A stretch of 64,000 nt of DNA, taken from contig NZ_RBCJ01000006.1 in assembly GCF_003626755.1 (NCBI RefSeq), positions 310,001 through 374,000 on the forward strand, written 5' to 3'. Source of the DNA: Ulvibacterium marinum. GTDB taxonomy: Bacteria > Bacteroidota > Bacteroidia > Flavobacteriales > Flavobacteriaceae. The position numbers and the translations under genes were made by a program. Of this stretch, positions 9,527 through 19,234 are shown piece by piece; within the stretch, counting starts at the first letter, position 1, and the number at the start of each line of letters is the position of its first letter. The notes under the pieces were generated by a model. That model saw nothing but the letters and a program-made list of their open reading frames with translations, was not told the DNA's origin and did no database searches.

Positions 9527-10405
9527 ATGAAGGATAAATTCCCGTTATTTCTTTTGCTTTTATACGGCGTGTTTTCTTATGGTCAGCTTTCCGATTTGGC
9601 TAGAATAGAGTATACTCTCCTTCCTAAAGGAACCACTAATGTAGACTATAGTAGAATTCGGGCATTATTTAGTTACCCAATAAAAATAAAAGAGGGGAAT
9701 TACCTGTTGTTTGGTTTGGACTATAGCAATATTGATTTGTCTTTTGACCCAAGTATCGATGCTTTTGATACAGAGGTCATACAAAATTTCCAGTTACTAG
9801 ATATTAATTTAGGTTATACTTTTAAGTTGAATCAGGATTGGAGGGTGGGAGCTAGGTTTACACCAGGATTCAGCTCAAATCTGGTAAAGAATATTTCTTT
9901 GGAAGATGTTGTTTATTCTGCTGATTTGGTTTTCATAAAGGACCGGACAAAGAACACGGGAACCAAAAAACCATCTCGACTCATTTTAGGTATTTCATAT
10001 TCGGAAAACCGAGGATTTCCCTATCCTATTCCCTTTGTTAGTTATTATCGAAAATTTCATCCGAAATGGTCCTATAACCTTGGCATACCAAGAACTAACC
10101 TTCAATTTCACATTTCAAGGAAATCAAGGTTGAAACTGACGGCCGAGTTGGATGGCTTTACGGCAAACATACAAGAAGCTCTTTTGGTCAATGGGACTGA
10201 AAGTGCCGAAAAAGTCAACCTATCCCTGGTGGTAGCCGGCATGCGATACGAGTTTAAATTCGGTCGGAATTTAGAGCTCTTTTGTACTCTGGCCAATGTG
10301 TTTTTTAGCAATGCGGAACTGCTGGATGCTAAAAACAGAAGGGTAATCGGCATAGACAAAAATAGTACTGCTTATCTAAGGACAGGACTACGCTTTAAGA
10401 TTTAA
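9527..10405 (+). CDS. Predicted outer-membrane beta-barrel protein (DUF6268-like)
   Basis: 292 residues with a signal peptide ending near residue 19 (FSYGQLSD). The rest alternates polar and hydrophobic residues in strand-like blocks ending in an aromatic or Phe-Lys-Ile terminus (LRTGLRFKI), as expected for a beta-barrel with a C-terminal insertion signal. Segments such as LLFGLDYSNIDL, WRVGARFTPGFSSNL and YEFKFGRNLELFCTLANVF support this. It resembles the secreted DUF6268 proteins of Flavobacteriia, of unknown function. An AAGG stretch just after the ATG is not a ribosome-binding site. It stands between the YjeF_N gene and the convergent sigma-factor gene. Confidence 0.65.
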   Translation: MKDKFPLFLLLLYGVFSYGQLSDLARIEYTLLPKGTTNVDYSRIRALFSYPIKIKEGNYLLFGLDYSNIDLSFDPSIDAFDTEVIQNFQLLDINLGYTFKLNQDWRVGARFTPGFSSNLVKNISLEDVVYSADLVFIKDRTKNTGTKKPSRLILGISYSENRGFPYPIPFVSYYRKFHPKWSYNLGIPRTNLQFHISRKSRLKLTAELDGFTANIQEALLVNGTESAEKVNLSLVVAGMRYEFKFGRNLELFCTLANVFFSNAELLDAKNRRVIGIDKNSTAYLRTGLRFKI

Positions 10406-10431
10406 TGACCAATCGATTTCTTTTTCCAAGG

Positions 10432-11046
10432 CTATTTTTGGAATAGTGTCGTAGTATTATCATAGTGCCCGAATCCCAATAAAAGAAGGAGAACAGTTTT
10501 TATTTTACCACCGACATTTTTACGGATTATTTTGAACGATTTGGTAATCTGTGCTTCTACGGTCTTGATGGAAATATTGAGATATTCGGCTATTTCCAAA
10601 TTGGTGAGTCCCTCCTGTCTACTTAATAGGAACACTTCCCTACATTTTGGAGGGAGATTTTGGATTTCGACCTTTATCAATTGTAACGCTTTTTCCAAAG
10701 AAACTTCATCATATCCCTGAGTTACTTTTTCCAGCCCTTCAAAATATTTACTTTCCAGTACCATTGTAGACCTGTGCTTTTTGTATTGGGTTACAAACTC
10801 ATTGTAGACAGACTTCAATAGATAGTTCTGTAATGAAGATTGGATAAACAAGCTTTTTCTCTTCTTCCAAGTAGCAAAGAATACATTCTGTATAATATCC
10901 TCGGCCATACCATAATCATTGGTTAGGGTCAAAGCATATCCGAACAATCTTTGATTAAAGCGATCCACCAAAAAAATAAAGGCCCTTTCCTCGCCATTTT
11001 TTAAATCCTCCAAAAGTATTTTTTCGTTATCGTACGTCATCTTCAA
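10432..11046 (-). CDS. ECF RNA polymerase sigma factor
   Basis: 204 residues. The sigma-2 region (residues about 20-85) includes DYGMAEDIIQNVFFATWKKR. The sigma-4 region (about 130-185) has LPPKCREVFLLSRQEGLTNLEIAEYLNISIKTVEAQI, a clear helix-turn-helix. It is divergent from a FecR-type anti-sigma gene at 11159 that is followed by SusC/SusD. In Bacteroidota this arrangement means the TonB receptor, anti-sigma and sigma act as a trans-envelope switch for the downstream locus. Met3 (11040) is an alternative start. Confidence 0.93.
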   Translation of the reverse strand: MKMTYDNEKILLEDLKNGEERAFIFLVDRFNQRLFGYALTLTNDYGMAEDIIQNVFFATWKKRKSLFIQSSLQNYLLKSVYNEFVTQYKKHRSTMVLESKYFEGLEKVTQGYDEVSLEKALQLIKVEIQNLPPKCREVFLLSRQEGLTNLEIAEYLNISIKTVEAQITKSFKIIRKNVGGKIKTVLLLLLGFGHYDNTTTLFQK

Positions 11047-11158
11047 ATTGTCTTAATCTTAAAAAAGGGGACTTTTTTGGACAAATATTAAAAAAAAACC
11101 ACTAAAAAGTTAGGGTATTGTAAATTTCCTTTGTCATATAATAAAGTATAGAAGATCA

Positions 11159-12316
11159 ATGTCATTCACCGAAATAGAAAGCTGTATCATAAAATATCTT
11201 TGTAATGAGGCCACCACTAAGGAATTGGATCATTTATCGAAATGGATTTCTATTGAAGGTAACGAAGGCGTTTTTGATGATTACATAAAGACCCATTACG
11301 AAATTACAACGGCGATGAGCAAACCCGACATTGAGAAAATCAAGAAGACGCTACTTCGAGATATTGAAAGGGATAAGAAACGGATGAAAACGCGTAACAT
11401 CCAAAATTTTTTAAAATATGCAGCAATAGTTGTGTTTTTTATGGGTTCGGGCTATTTCTATTGGCAAAACAATTTAGAACCTAATACCGTACCTATTTTG
11501 ATTCCCAAGGACGATCCCATAACCATAACCCTGGACGACGGTACTACAAAGGTTATCAAACCAGAAGAAAATGTACTTTTAAAGGATGCCAAAGGAAATA
11601 TAATTGGACGGCAGGATACTACCCAACTTACCTACTCCCAAACTACCAAATTGGACAAATTAGTATACAACACCCTAAAAGTGCCTTTTGGGAAGCGATT
11701 TGATATAGCCCTCTCCGATGGCACTCATGTATATTTGAATGCAGGTACTACCTTGCGTTATCCCATAAACTTTGTGGAAGGTAAGGATAGAAACGTTTTT
11801 CTCAAGGGAGAGGCCTACTTTGAGGTAACAAAGGACAAGATCCGTCCTTTTGTTGTCTCTGTAGGAAATATGAACGTAGAAGTGTTGGGCACCACGTTCA
11901 ATATATCGAGTTATCCTCAAGATTTAAGTACCAACACTGTTTTGGTCGAGGGGTCTGTTGCGGTATATAAAAAGATGGATGGGGAGGAGAAAGGTAATTC
12001 TACACTTTTGGAGCCAGGGTTTAAGGCGGAATGGAACAATAGCAACGGGAATATATCAATAGAAAATGTGGATACCAGGATTTATACAGCTTGGGTACAA
12101 GGAAAATTGGTTTTCCGTAATACTTCCTTTCTAAAAATAAGGCAATCTTTAGAGCGTAAATACAATGTAAAGATTCAAAATACGAATACCGATTTGGACA
12201 AACAATTGTTCGATGCAACCTTTGATATTGAAACCATTGATGAAGTTTTGGAGTCGTTCAATAGAAGTTATGCTATTGAATACTATATAGAGAACAACGA
12301 AGTAATTATTAAATAA
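11159..12316 (+). CDS. FecR-type anti-sigma factor
   Basis: 385 residues. A cytoplasmic N-terminal anti-sigma segment (about 1-80) is followed by one membrane helix (about 84-102). The periplasmic FecR domain has VPFGKRFDIALSDGTHVYLNAGTTLRYP, FLKGEAYFEVTKDKIRPFVV and VEVLGTTFNIS. The C-terminal domain (KLVFRNTSFLKIRQSLERKYNVKI) matches the usual DUF4974-like tail, which contacts the STN domain of a SusC partner. It is divergent from the cognate sigma gene and 141 bases upstream of a SusC with an STN domain, so the signalling chain is complete here. Confidence 0.93.
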   Translation: MSFTEIESCIIKYLCNEATTKELDHLSKWISIEGNEGVFDDYIKTHYEITTAMSKPDIEKIKKTLLRDIERDKKRMKTRNIQNFLKYAAIVVFFMGSGYFYWQNNLEPNTVPILIPKDDPITITLDDGTTKVIKPEENVLLKDAKGNIIGRQDTTQLTYSQTTKLDKLVYNTLKVPFGKRFDIALSDGTHVYLNAGTTLRYPINFVEGKDRNVFLKGEAYFEVTKDKIRPFVVSVGNMNVEVLGTTFNISSYPQDLSTNTVLVEGSVAVYKKMDGEEKGNSTLLEPGFKAEWNNSNGNISIENVDTRIYTAWVQGKLVFRNTSFLKIRQSLERKYNVKIQNTNTDLDKQLFDATFDIETIDEVLESFNRSYAIEYYIENNEVIIK

Positions 12317-12379
12317 CCTAAAATTGATTGCCAATGATCAAATCTTTATGACCATCATAATAATTCACCGAACATAAAA

Positions 12380-12409
12380 AAATCGGAAAATGCGGACACA
12401 TTTCCCGAT
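12380..12409 (+). promoter_or_regulatory. Imperfect hairpin in the susC leader
   Basis: AATCGGAAAATG (12380-12391) pairs with CATTTCCCGATT (12398-12409) with one mismatch and a six-base loop. It lies 48 bases before the SusC start. No T-run follows, so it is more likely a leader-RNA structure than a terminator. Confidence 0.4.
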
Positions 12410-12457
12410 TAGGTAAAGTGATTTAAACTAGTTAAACCAATTAAGAACACCAAAATT

Positions 12458-15400
12458 ATGAAAAAACCCTTTAAAATGGGGAAGTTAGGACACTTCTTTC
12501 CCATAATTAGCTTGAAAATGAAACTTACATTTCTTCTAACCGTAGTTTCTTTGATTCAAATACAGGCCAATTCCTATGCACAGACTAAAAAAATTTCCTT
12601 AAATCTCGAAAATGTTGCCGTTCAACAGGTAATAAATGAGATAGAATCATTATCGGAATACAAGTTTTTGCTGAATCGAAGGGATGTAGATCTGGACAGA
12701 AGAATTTCCATTAAAGTCAAAAAAAAGCCCATAGCCACAATTTTGTTACAGCTTTTCAAGGGGACGGATGTCGGTTATGAGGTTTTGAACAAACAGATTA
12801 TACTAAAAAAGATTTCAAAAGTAAACGCCCCGCCCGATAAAGCGGAAAGTACGGAACCACCAGCCAGTACTCCACAATTTCAGGTATCTGGAACTGTTAC
12901 GGATACCAATGGGTCACCTTTGCCGGCCGCAAATATTGTTGAGAAAGGAACTACCAATGGGGTTACCGCTGATTTTGATGGAAATTTCTCCATACAGCTT
13001 GAAGATCCAAATGCCGTCTTGGTAGTATCCTATATCGGTTTTGCCACCAGGGAAGTAGTTGTAGGTGGCCAAACGACTTTGAATGTTTCATTACAAGAAA
13101 GTACGGCTGGGCTGGAAGAAGTAGTGGTGGTAGGATATGGAAGCGTAAGAAAAGCCGATTTAACAGGTTCTGTTTCTCAGGTAAAGACGGAAACTTTAGA
13201 AGCAGCCCCGGTATATAATATGGAGCAGGCTTTAAAAGTTGGGGCCGCTGGGGTACGGGTTTCTCAAAATTCTGGGACTCCCGGTGGAAGGATAGAGGTA
13301 CGTATTCGTGGAGGTAATTCCCTGATAGGGGACAATCAACCCCTTTACGTAGTAGATGGATTTCCCGTTACTGGGGGTATCGATTTCTTGAACCCTTCCG
13401 ATATTGAATCCGTGGATATCTTAAAAGATGCGTCGGCAACAGCAATTTACGGTTCACGTGGAGCAAATGGTGTGGTCATCATAACCTCCAAAAGAGGTGC
13501 AAAAGGACAGGACTCCAAAATTGAAGTAAACACATTTTTTGGCATGCAACAGGCCATAAACCGTTATGAATTGCTTAATGCAAAAGAATATGCGGTTATT
13601 GCCAATGAGTGGTTGAGAAATGAAGGCTTAGATCCATTTTTTAACGTTGATGAGGTTCAAAACCCTGGTACGGACTGGTGGGATGCCATATTTAGGGTTG
13701 CTCCGATACACAATCATACCGTTACATTTTCTGGAGGATCGGAAAAAGGTAGGTATTCCATTTCTGGAAACTACTATGATCAGGAAGGGATTATAGAGAA
13801 CTCAGGGGTTACCAGAGGCTCTATTAGGGTAAACTTGGATCAGGAACTGAAAAGCTGGCTCAAAATGGGGGTCAATTTGCAACTCACAAGAAGTGAGCAA
13901 AATGCCGTACCAGTAGACAATGGAAACCGTGGAAATTCCATGCTTTCTGCAGCCGCTTCTGCTCCGCCCACCTTGCCACTTTATGATGAGGATGGCCTAC
14001 CTACTCAAATTGAACAAGCCTATAATTTTGGTTCGGCAGATATGCGGAACCCTTTAATATATACGGCTAGAAAAGACCGTTTACTCGCCAATAGCATTTT
14101 GGCGAACACCACCTTTGATGTTTCCTTCTCCCAGAGTTTGACCTTTCGGACGCTGTTGGGTTTACAATATCGGCATTCGCTGGATGAAGAATTTATACCT
14201 ATCATTTATGACAATGACAGAGGTCAGGCAACGGAGGAAAACATATATAGTAATACCTTTTTGACTGAGAATGTGCTTACCTATTCAAAACTGTTCAACG
14301 AGAAACATAATTTAAATGTTATCGGGGGTGTCACTTATCAAACCAATCTAAGTCGTGATTCAAGAGCACAGGTAGAGGGCTTTTCCAACAATATAACCGA
14401 GAATTTTGACTTAGCCGCGGCCGAAACAATCTTAAACCCTCGTTCTAACTATACGGATTGGACGCTCATTTCTTTCCTTTCAAGAGCAAACTATTCCTTT
14501 AAAGGCAAGTATTTTATAACGGCCAGTATACGGGCAGATGGTTCATCAAGATTCGGTGCGGATAACAAGTGGGGGTACTTTCCTTCCGGGGCATTGGCTT
14601 GGCGTGTTTCTGACGAACCCTTTCTTGAGAACAATAAGGTTATCAGTAATTTAAAACTAAGAGCCAGTTATGGTATTACTGGAAATACCGCTTTGAATCC
14701 TTACCAATCACTAGACCGCCTGGACTCTGAAAAATATATTTATGAAGGCCAGACCGATGTTATCGGTTTTGTACCATCGGGTATCTCCAATAGTGAATTA
14801 AAATGGGAAACCACGGGACAGCTGGATGTGGGTGTTGATCTGAACTTGTTTAAAGATCGGTTACGGTTTGTGTTTGACTATTATAAAAAGAACACCAAAG
14901 ATTTATTGGCTTCTGTACCCTTACCACCGACCGTTGGTTTTGGATCTATTCTTAGAAATCTTGGCGAAATACAAAACGAAGGCGTAGAATTGGGTATCGA
15001 TGCCGATATTCTTAGAGGTGATTTTAAATGGGACATCTCGGCACAAATATCCGCGAACAGAAATAAGGTCATTGAACTTGCAGGAGATAGCGACATTTTT
15101 GGATCAGGTCAAGGTGCCGTATGGCCAAGTGCCAATATCGCTAGGGTTGGCGAGCCAATTGGAGCATTTTATGGTTTGCTGGAAGATGGCCTTGATGATG
15201 AAGGTTTTATTAAATATCAAGATATTAGTGGCCCGGATGGCGTACCTGATGGTACTATAAATGCGCTGGATAGGGTTATTCTAGGTAGTTACCACCCTGA
15301 TTTTATTTACGGTCTTGCTACTAACCTTAGCTATAAAGGCGTAGAGTTGAATGTTCAGATTGAGGGTGTTCAGGGAAATGAATTGTTCAATGCCACATTA

Positions 15401-15823
15401 GGTACGCATTTGAATTCCTTCCAAAGGGGCAACAACCAGTTCAAAGATATTATCGGAAATTATTGGACGGAAGAAAACCCCAATCCTGATGCCAAATATC
15501 CCAAAATAAGCAGTGCAACTCAAGTGACCGTATCCGAACGATTTATCGAGGATGCCAGTTACCTCAGAATTCGATCGTTACGATTGGCCTATAACTTTCC
15601 GGTAAAGCAGATGGGACTTAAGGGTTTTGATATGGCGCAATTGTATATCTCCGGTACAAATCTATTCACATTTACCAGTTACTCGGGTCTTGATCCCGAG
15701 GCCAATACTAGGGGAACGGATGACAGCGATAGCCCCGTTGGTGATCGTTTGAGATTTGGCCACGACCAAAGTAGTTATCCCAATGCCAAGATTTATGCCA
15801 TGGGATTAAAATTTAGATTCTAA
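12458..15823 (+). CDS. SusC/RagA TonB-linked outer-membrane receptor with STN domain
   Basis: 1121 residues. Order of parts: signal peptide (to about residue 45); STN/secretin-like domain (ISLNLENVAVQQVINEIESL..., about 47-115), which signals to the FecR protein; carboxypeptidase-regulatory-like domain (SGTVTDTNGSPLPAANIVEKGTTNGV); the SusC signature EEVVVVGYG; plug domain (RIRGGNSLIGDNQPLYVVDGFPV); and a large 22-strand barrel ending in MGLKFRF. It forms the transport barrel of a Sus-type glycan or oligomer importer with the SusD protein 26 bases downstream. Substrate unknown; neighbouring FAD oxidoreductases and a sulfatase suggest a sulfated or oxidised ligand. Confidence 0.95.
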   Translation: MKKPFKMGKLGHFFPIISLKMKLTFLLTVVSLIQIQANSYAQTKKISLNLENVAVQQVINEIESLSEYKFLLNRRDVDLDRRISIKVKKKPIATILLQLFKGTDVGYEVLNKQIILKKISKVNAPPDKAESTEPPASTPQFQVSGTVTDTNGSPLPAANIVEKGTTNGVTADFDGNFSIQLEDPNAVLVVSYIGFATREVVVGGQTTLNVSLQESTAGLEEVVVVGYGSVRKADLTGSVSQVKTETLEAAPVYNMEQALKVGAAGVRVSQNSGTPGGRIEVRIRGGNSLIGDNQPLYVVDGFPVTGGIDFLNPSDIESVDILKDASATAIYGSRGANGVVIITSKRGAKGQDSKIEVNTFFGMQQAINRYELLNAKEYAVIANEWLRNEGLDPFFNVDEVQNPGTDWWDAIFRVAPIHNHTVTFSGGSEKGRYSISGNYYDQEGIIENSGVTRGSIRVNLDQELKSWLKMGVNLQLTRSEQNAVPVDNGNRGNSMLSAAASAPPTLPLYDEDGLPTQIEQAYNFGSADMRNPLIYTARKDRLLANSILANTTFDVSFSQSLTFRTLLGLQYRHSLDEEFIPIIYDNDRGQATEENIYSNTFLTENVLTYSKLFNEKHNLNVIGGVTYQTNLSRDSRAQVEGFSNNITENFDLAAAETILNPRSNYTDWTLISFLSRANYSFKGKYFITASIRADGSSRFGADNKWGYFPSGALAWRVSDEPFLENNKVISNLKLRASYGITGNTALNPYQSLDRLDSEKYIYEGQTDVIGFVPSGISNSELKWETTGQLDVGVDLNLFKDRLRFVFDYYKKNTKDLLASVPLPPTVGFGSILRNLGEIQNEGVELGIDADILRGDFKWDISAQISANRNKVIELAGDSDIFGSGQGAVWPSANIARVGEPIGAFYGLLEDGLDDEGFIKYQDISGPDGVPDGTINALDRVILGSYHPDFIYGLATNLSYKGVELNVQIEGVQGNELFNATLGTHLNSFQRGNNQFKDIIGNYWTEENPNPDAKYPKISSATQVTVSERFIEDASYLRIRSLRLAYNFPVKQMGLKGFDMAQLYISGTNLFTFTSYSGLDPEANTRGTDDSDSPVGDRLRFGHDQSSYPNAKIYAMGLKFRF

Positions 15824-15849
15824 TGATAAAGTATAAATAACAAAGTATC

Positions 15850-17301
15850 ATGAAAAATATAATTTTAGTAATATTCACGTTTTTTTTATTTTCCGCTTGT
15901 GATGAGGCCTTGGAGGAGGTACCTAAGGACTTTGTTTCCAAGGCAAACTTTTACAACAACCAGTCAGATGCAGAAGCTGCTATAGCTGGTGCTTATTCGG
16001 GCATGCAATCTGATTTTTTTGGAATTACCAATTATCTCATGACCGAGTTGCATGGAGACTATTTGTTTGGTAGAGGTTCACAAGCCCCGATAACCATTTG
16101 GGATCAGATTTTAGACCAAAGAAATATTGGTAGGTGCGCCACTAACTGGCTATCTTTTTATGAAACTATCAATCGGGCCAATGCGGTATTGGATAATGTC
16201 CCCAATATTGAAAATATAGATCCGGAAGTACAGAATAGTATTTTGGCAGAAGCACATTTTCTAAGGGCATTATGTTATTTTGAATTGGTACGGGGTTGGG
16301 GCGCCGTGCCCATAAAAACAAGCGAAAGTGTGGATTTAAGTGCGGTTGAAGCACCAAGGGAACCTGAAAGTAAGGTATATGAGCTGATTATTCAGGATTG
16401 TTTGGCCGCTGAAAGTGGGCTGGGAGAAGTAGGGGAGGCAACAGGGCGCGCTTCTAAATGGGCAGCTAAAATGTTATTGGCGCATGTATATTTAACTACA
16501 GAAAATTGGCAAGGTGCTGCAGCAAAGGCAGAAGACGTTATAAGTAATGGACCCTTTGCCTTGGTTCCCGTGGAACAGCCCGATGATTTTTATAATATTT
16601 TTGCGGTAACTGCCAATTCAGAAGATATATTTTCAATTCACCACTCCGAAACTGCACAATCGTCCCTACCTGTTTACCTGCATAGAGCGAACAATATTCC
16701 ATATAATTATGGTTCCGGTGGGGTATTCGCATGGCTACCGGATACCAATTCGTTTATTGGCGATAGCTGGGATGATAATGACCTACGCAAAAGCTTTAAT
16801 CTCTATACCCAAATTCAGAATGCCAATGGAGAGTGGGTCGATTTACCTTCTACTACCCCAATCTTATTCAAAAAGTTCATAACCAATACTTCTGGAGTAC
16901 GTTTGTACAGTGCACCTGTGTATCGTTTTACGGAGGCCTATTTGTTTTATGCCGAAGCAGCCGCCATGGCGGAGGGAGGTCCTTCAGGATTGGCATTGGA
17001 ACGCTTGAATATAATCAAGAGAAGGGCCTATGGTTTTGATCCGAATTCAGTCTCCCCGGTGGACTATGCTGTAGGTTTAAGCCAAAATGATTTTAGGGAT
17101 GCGGTTATTCAGGAAAGGGCTTATGAGTTTATAACCGAAAGAAGGCGATGGTTTGATCTTAAACGGACAGGTAAGGTAAAGGAAGCTTTCGCGGCCGCAG
17201 GTAAGCCCATTCTTGATGAACGTCTTTTATGGCCTATTCCAGAAGATGAAATAAACAATAACCCGGCAGTTAATCAAGAAGACCAAAACCCTGGTTATTA
17301 A
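15850..17301 (+). CDS. SusD/RagB surface glycan-binding lipoprotein
   Basis: 483 residues, lipobox FSAC with lipidated Cys17. Typical SusD features include the N-terminal TPR-like helices (FYNNQSDAEAAIAGAYSGM; INRANAVLDNVPNI; ILAEAHFLRALCYFELVRGWG) and the C-terminal RagB segment (FRDAVIQERAYEFITERRRWFDLKRTGK, ending LLWPIPEDEINNNPAVNQEDQNPGY). It binds ligand and closes the SusC barrel. It is the last gene of the susCD unit and is followed by a strong terminator at 17334-17372. Confidence 0.95.
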   Translation: MKNIILVIFTFFLFSACDEALEEVPKDFVSKANFYNNQSDAEAAIAGAYSGMQSDFFGITNYLMTELHGDYLFGRGSQAPITIWDQILDQRNIGRCATNWLSFYETINRANAVLDNVPNIENIDPEVQNSILAEAHFLRALCYFELVRGWGAVPIKTSESVDLSAVEAPREPESKVYELIIQDCLAAESGLGEVGEATGRASKWAAKMLLAHVYLTTENWQGAAAKAEDVISNGPFALVPVEQPDDFYNIFAVTANSEDIFSIHHSETAQSSLPVYLHRANNIPYNYGSGGVFAWLPDTNSFIGDSWDDNDLRKSFNLYTQIQNANGEWVDLPSTTPILFKKFITNTSGVRLYSAPVYRFTEAYLFYAEAAAMAEGGPSGLALERLNIIKRRAYGFDPNSVSPVDYAVGLSQNDFRDAVIQERAYEFITERRRWFDLKRTGKVKEAFAAAGKPILDERLLWPIPEDEINNNPAVNQEDQNPGY

Positions 17302-17333
17302 TTAATAATGTTAGTTTTAGTTAGTTGAATCTG

Positions 17334-17372
17334 AAAAGGCAGGTGACGCTTTATCTTTATACCTGCCTTTTT
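17334..17372 (+). terminator. Rho-independent terminator after susD
   Basis: AAAAGGCAGGT (17334-17344) pairs with ACCTGCC followed by TTTTT (17361-17372), with a 16-base loop. Good stem and T-run. Confidence 0.85.
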
Positions 17373-17442
17373 AAACTTTTTTCTTATTATTTATAACAAT
17401 CCGATGGTTTCCAATGGAAGCAGAACTGTACTTTAAAACCTA

Positions 17443-19167
17443 ATGAGAATGAAAATGAAACACAAAATAATACCGACCGTAGTGATCATTGCCACATTTT
17501 TGGTTTTTGGATGTATCCAATCATTGGATGCACAGAAAAATCAGAATAGTGCAGATGTCATAGTTTATGGTGGCACTTCAGCGGGAATAGCTGCTGCCAT
17601 TCAAAGTAGCAGAATGGGAAAATCAGTAGTCTTGATCGAGCCAACAAATCGGATTGGGGGATTGACAACGGGTGGATTGGGTCAAACGGATATTGGTAAT
17701 AAAATTGCGATTGGGGGCATTTCCCGTGAGTTCTACGAGAACATAAAAACGTATTATGATAATCCCAAGAATTGGAAATGGCAGAAAAAATCCGAATATC
17801 TAGATGGTGGGCAGACCCGGACCGAAAGAGGGGAAAACTCTATGTGGACCTTTGAACCTTCGGCGGCCCTCTCCGTGTACAAGAATATGATTGCCAAAGA
17901 GAATATTACATTGATCTATAACGAACGCTTAAACAGGAAGAATGGTGTAAAAAAGGCCGATGGAAAGATTCAATCCATAAAAATGGAAAGCGGGAAGGTT
18001 TTTTCCGGGGATGTATTCATAGATGCCACATACGAAGGAGATTTAATGGCCACCAGTGGTGTATCCTATACCTATGGCAGGGAAAGCAACGACCAGTATG
18101 GAGAAACCCTGAACGGAGTGCAGGCTAATATTAAGAATACATCCTTACGGGGCATAGTCTCTAGAAATGGTTATAACCATAACTTTATTCCCGGGGTGGA
18201 TCCCTATGTAAAAAAAGGGGACCCTAAAAGTGGTCTATTGCCCAACGTAGTTGAAAAACCCGGACTTGAAGGTAGCGGTGACAAAAAAATACAGGCATAT
18301 TGTTTTCGGATGTGTTTAACGGATCATCCGGAAAACCGTATCCCGTTTAAAAAACCAGAGGGTTATGACGAAATTAATTACGAATTGTTATTTCGAAATT
18401 ACGAAGCTCGTACGGGGTCTATTAGGGATATGTATAGCTATGGAAATTCATTGCTCCCTTGGATCAATTCTGCCATGCCCAATAGGAAAACGGATACCAA
18501 TAATAAATTCGGCTTTTCCACAGATTATATCGGTAAAAACTATGAGTATCCCGAAGCATCCTATGTAGAACGGGAAAGGATAGTGGAAGACCATAGAAAG
18601 TACCAAATGGGTCTCATGTGGACCTTGGCCAATCATCCTCGAATTCCTAAGGAAGTTCGTGATGAGGCTTCAAGGTGGGGAACTACAAAGGATGAATTTG
18701 AAAGACCGGATGGTTGGCAGCAGCAGCTTTATATTCGGGAGGCACGGCGTATGGTAAGTGATTATGTGATGACACAATACAACTGTGAAGGATTGCATAT
18801 CCCCAATGACCCCATCGGTTTAGGGGCCTATGGCATGGATAGCCATAATATACAACGATATGTTGATGCCAATGGCTTTGTCCAAAACGAGGGCAATGTA
18901 GAAGCCCATGGCTTTAAACCTTATCCTATAAGCTATAAATCCATAGTGCCCAAAAAGGAAGAATGTGAAAATTTAATCGTTCCTGTTTGTCTGAGCGCAA
19001 CGCACATTGCTTTTGGATCTATCCGAATGGAACCCGTATTTATGGTACTGGGGCAATCTGCCGCTACGGCCGCTTCCTTGGCCATTGATACAGGTTCAGC
19101 GGTTCAGGATGTTCACTATCTCACCTTGCGAAAATCATTATTGAAATATGGACAACGCATAAAATGA
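17443..19167 (+). CDS. Secreted FAD-dependent oxidoreductase (PF12831 type), copy 1
   Basis: 574 residues with a signal peptide or lipobox (FLVFGC, Cys about 24). The dinucleotide-binding motif is [29 protein letters not shown] with the following [12 protein letters not shown] typical of this family. The C-terminal FAD segment is [27 protein letters not shown]. The family is common in Bacteroidota glycan loci and often mislabelled xanthan lyase; the actual reaction is unknown. It lies upstream of a sulfatase (67-base gap) and is paralogous to the gene at 20838. Both are predicted to work outside the cytoplasm. Start chosen at ATG 17443; Met3 or Met5 are also possible. Confidence 0.88.
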   Translation: MRMKMKHKIIPTVVIIATFLVFGCIQSLDAQKNQNSADVIVYGGTSAGIAAAIQSSRMGKSVVLIEPTNRIGGLTTGGLGQTDIGNKIAIGGISREFYENIKTYYDNPKNWKWQKKSEYLDGGQTRTERGENSMWTFEPSAALSVYKNMIAKENITLIYNERLNRKNGVKKADGKIQSIKMESGKVFSGDVFIDATYEGDLMATSGVSYTYGRESNDQYGETLNGVQANIKNTSLRGIVSRNGYNHNFIPGVDPYVKKGDPKSGLLPNVVEKPGLEGSGDKKIQAYCFRMCLTDHPENRIPFKKPEGYDEINYELLFRNYEARTGSIRDMYSYGNSLLPWINSAMPNRKTDTNNKFGFSTDYIGKNYEYPEASYVERERIVEDHRKYQMGLMWTLANHPRIPKEVRDEASRWGTTKDEFERPDGWQQQLYIREARRMVSDYVMTQYNCEGLHIPNDPIGLGAYGMDSHNIQRYVDANGFVQNEGNVEAHGFKPYPISYKSIVPKKEECENLIVPVCLSATHIAFGSIRMEPVFMVLGQSAATAASLAIDTGSAVQDVHYLTLRKSLLKYGQRIK

Positions 19168-19234
19168 AAGGTACGCGGGATTTGATGGATAATGGGAATA
19201 AAAAGTTCACCCTACAATTAAACAAGCCTAAACA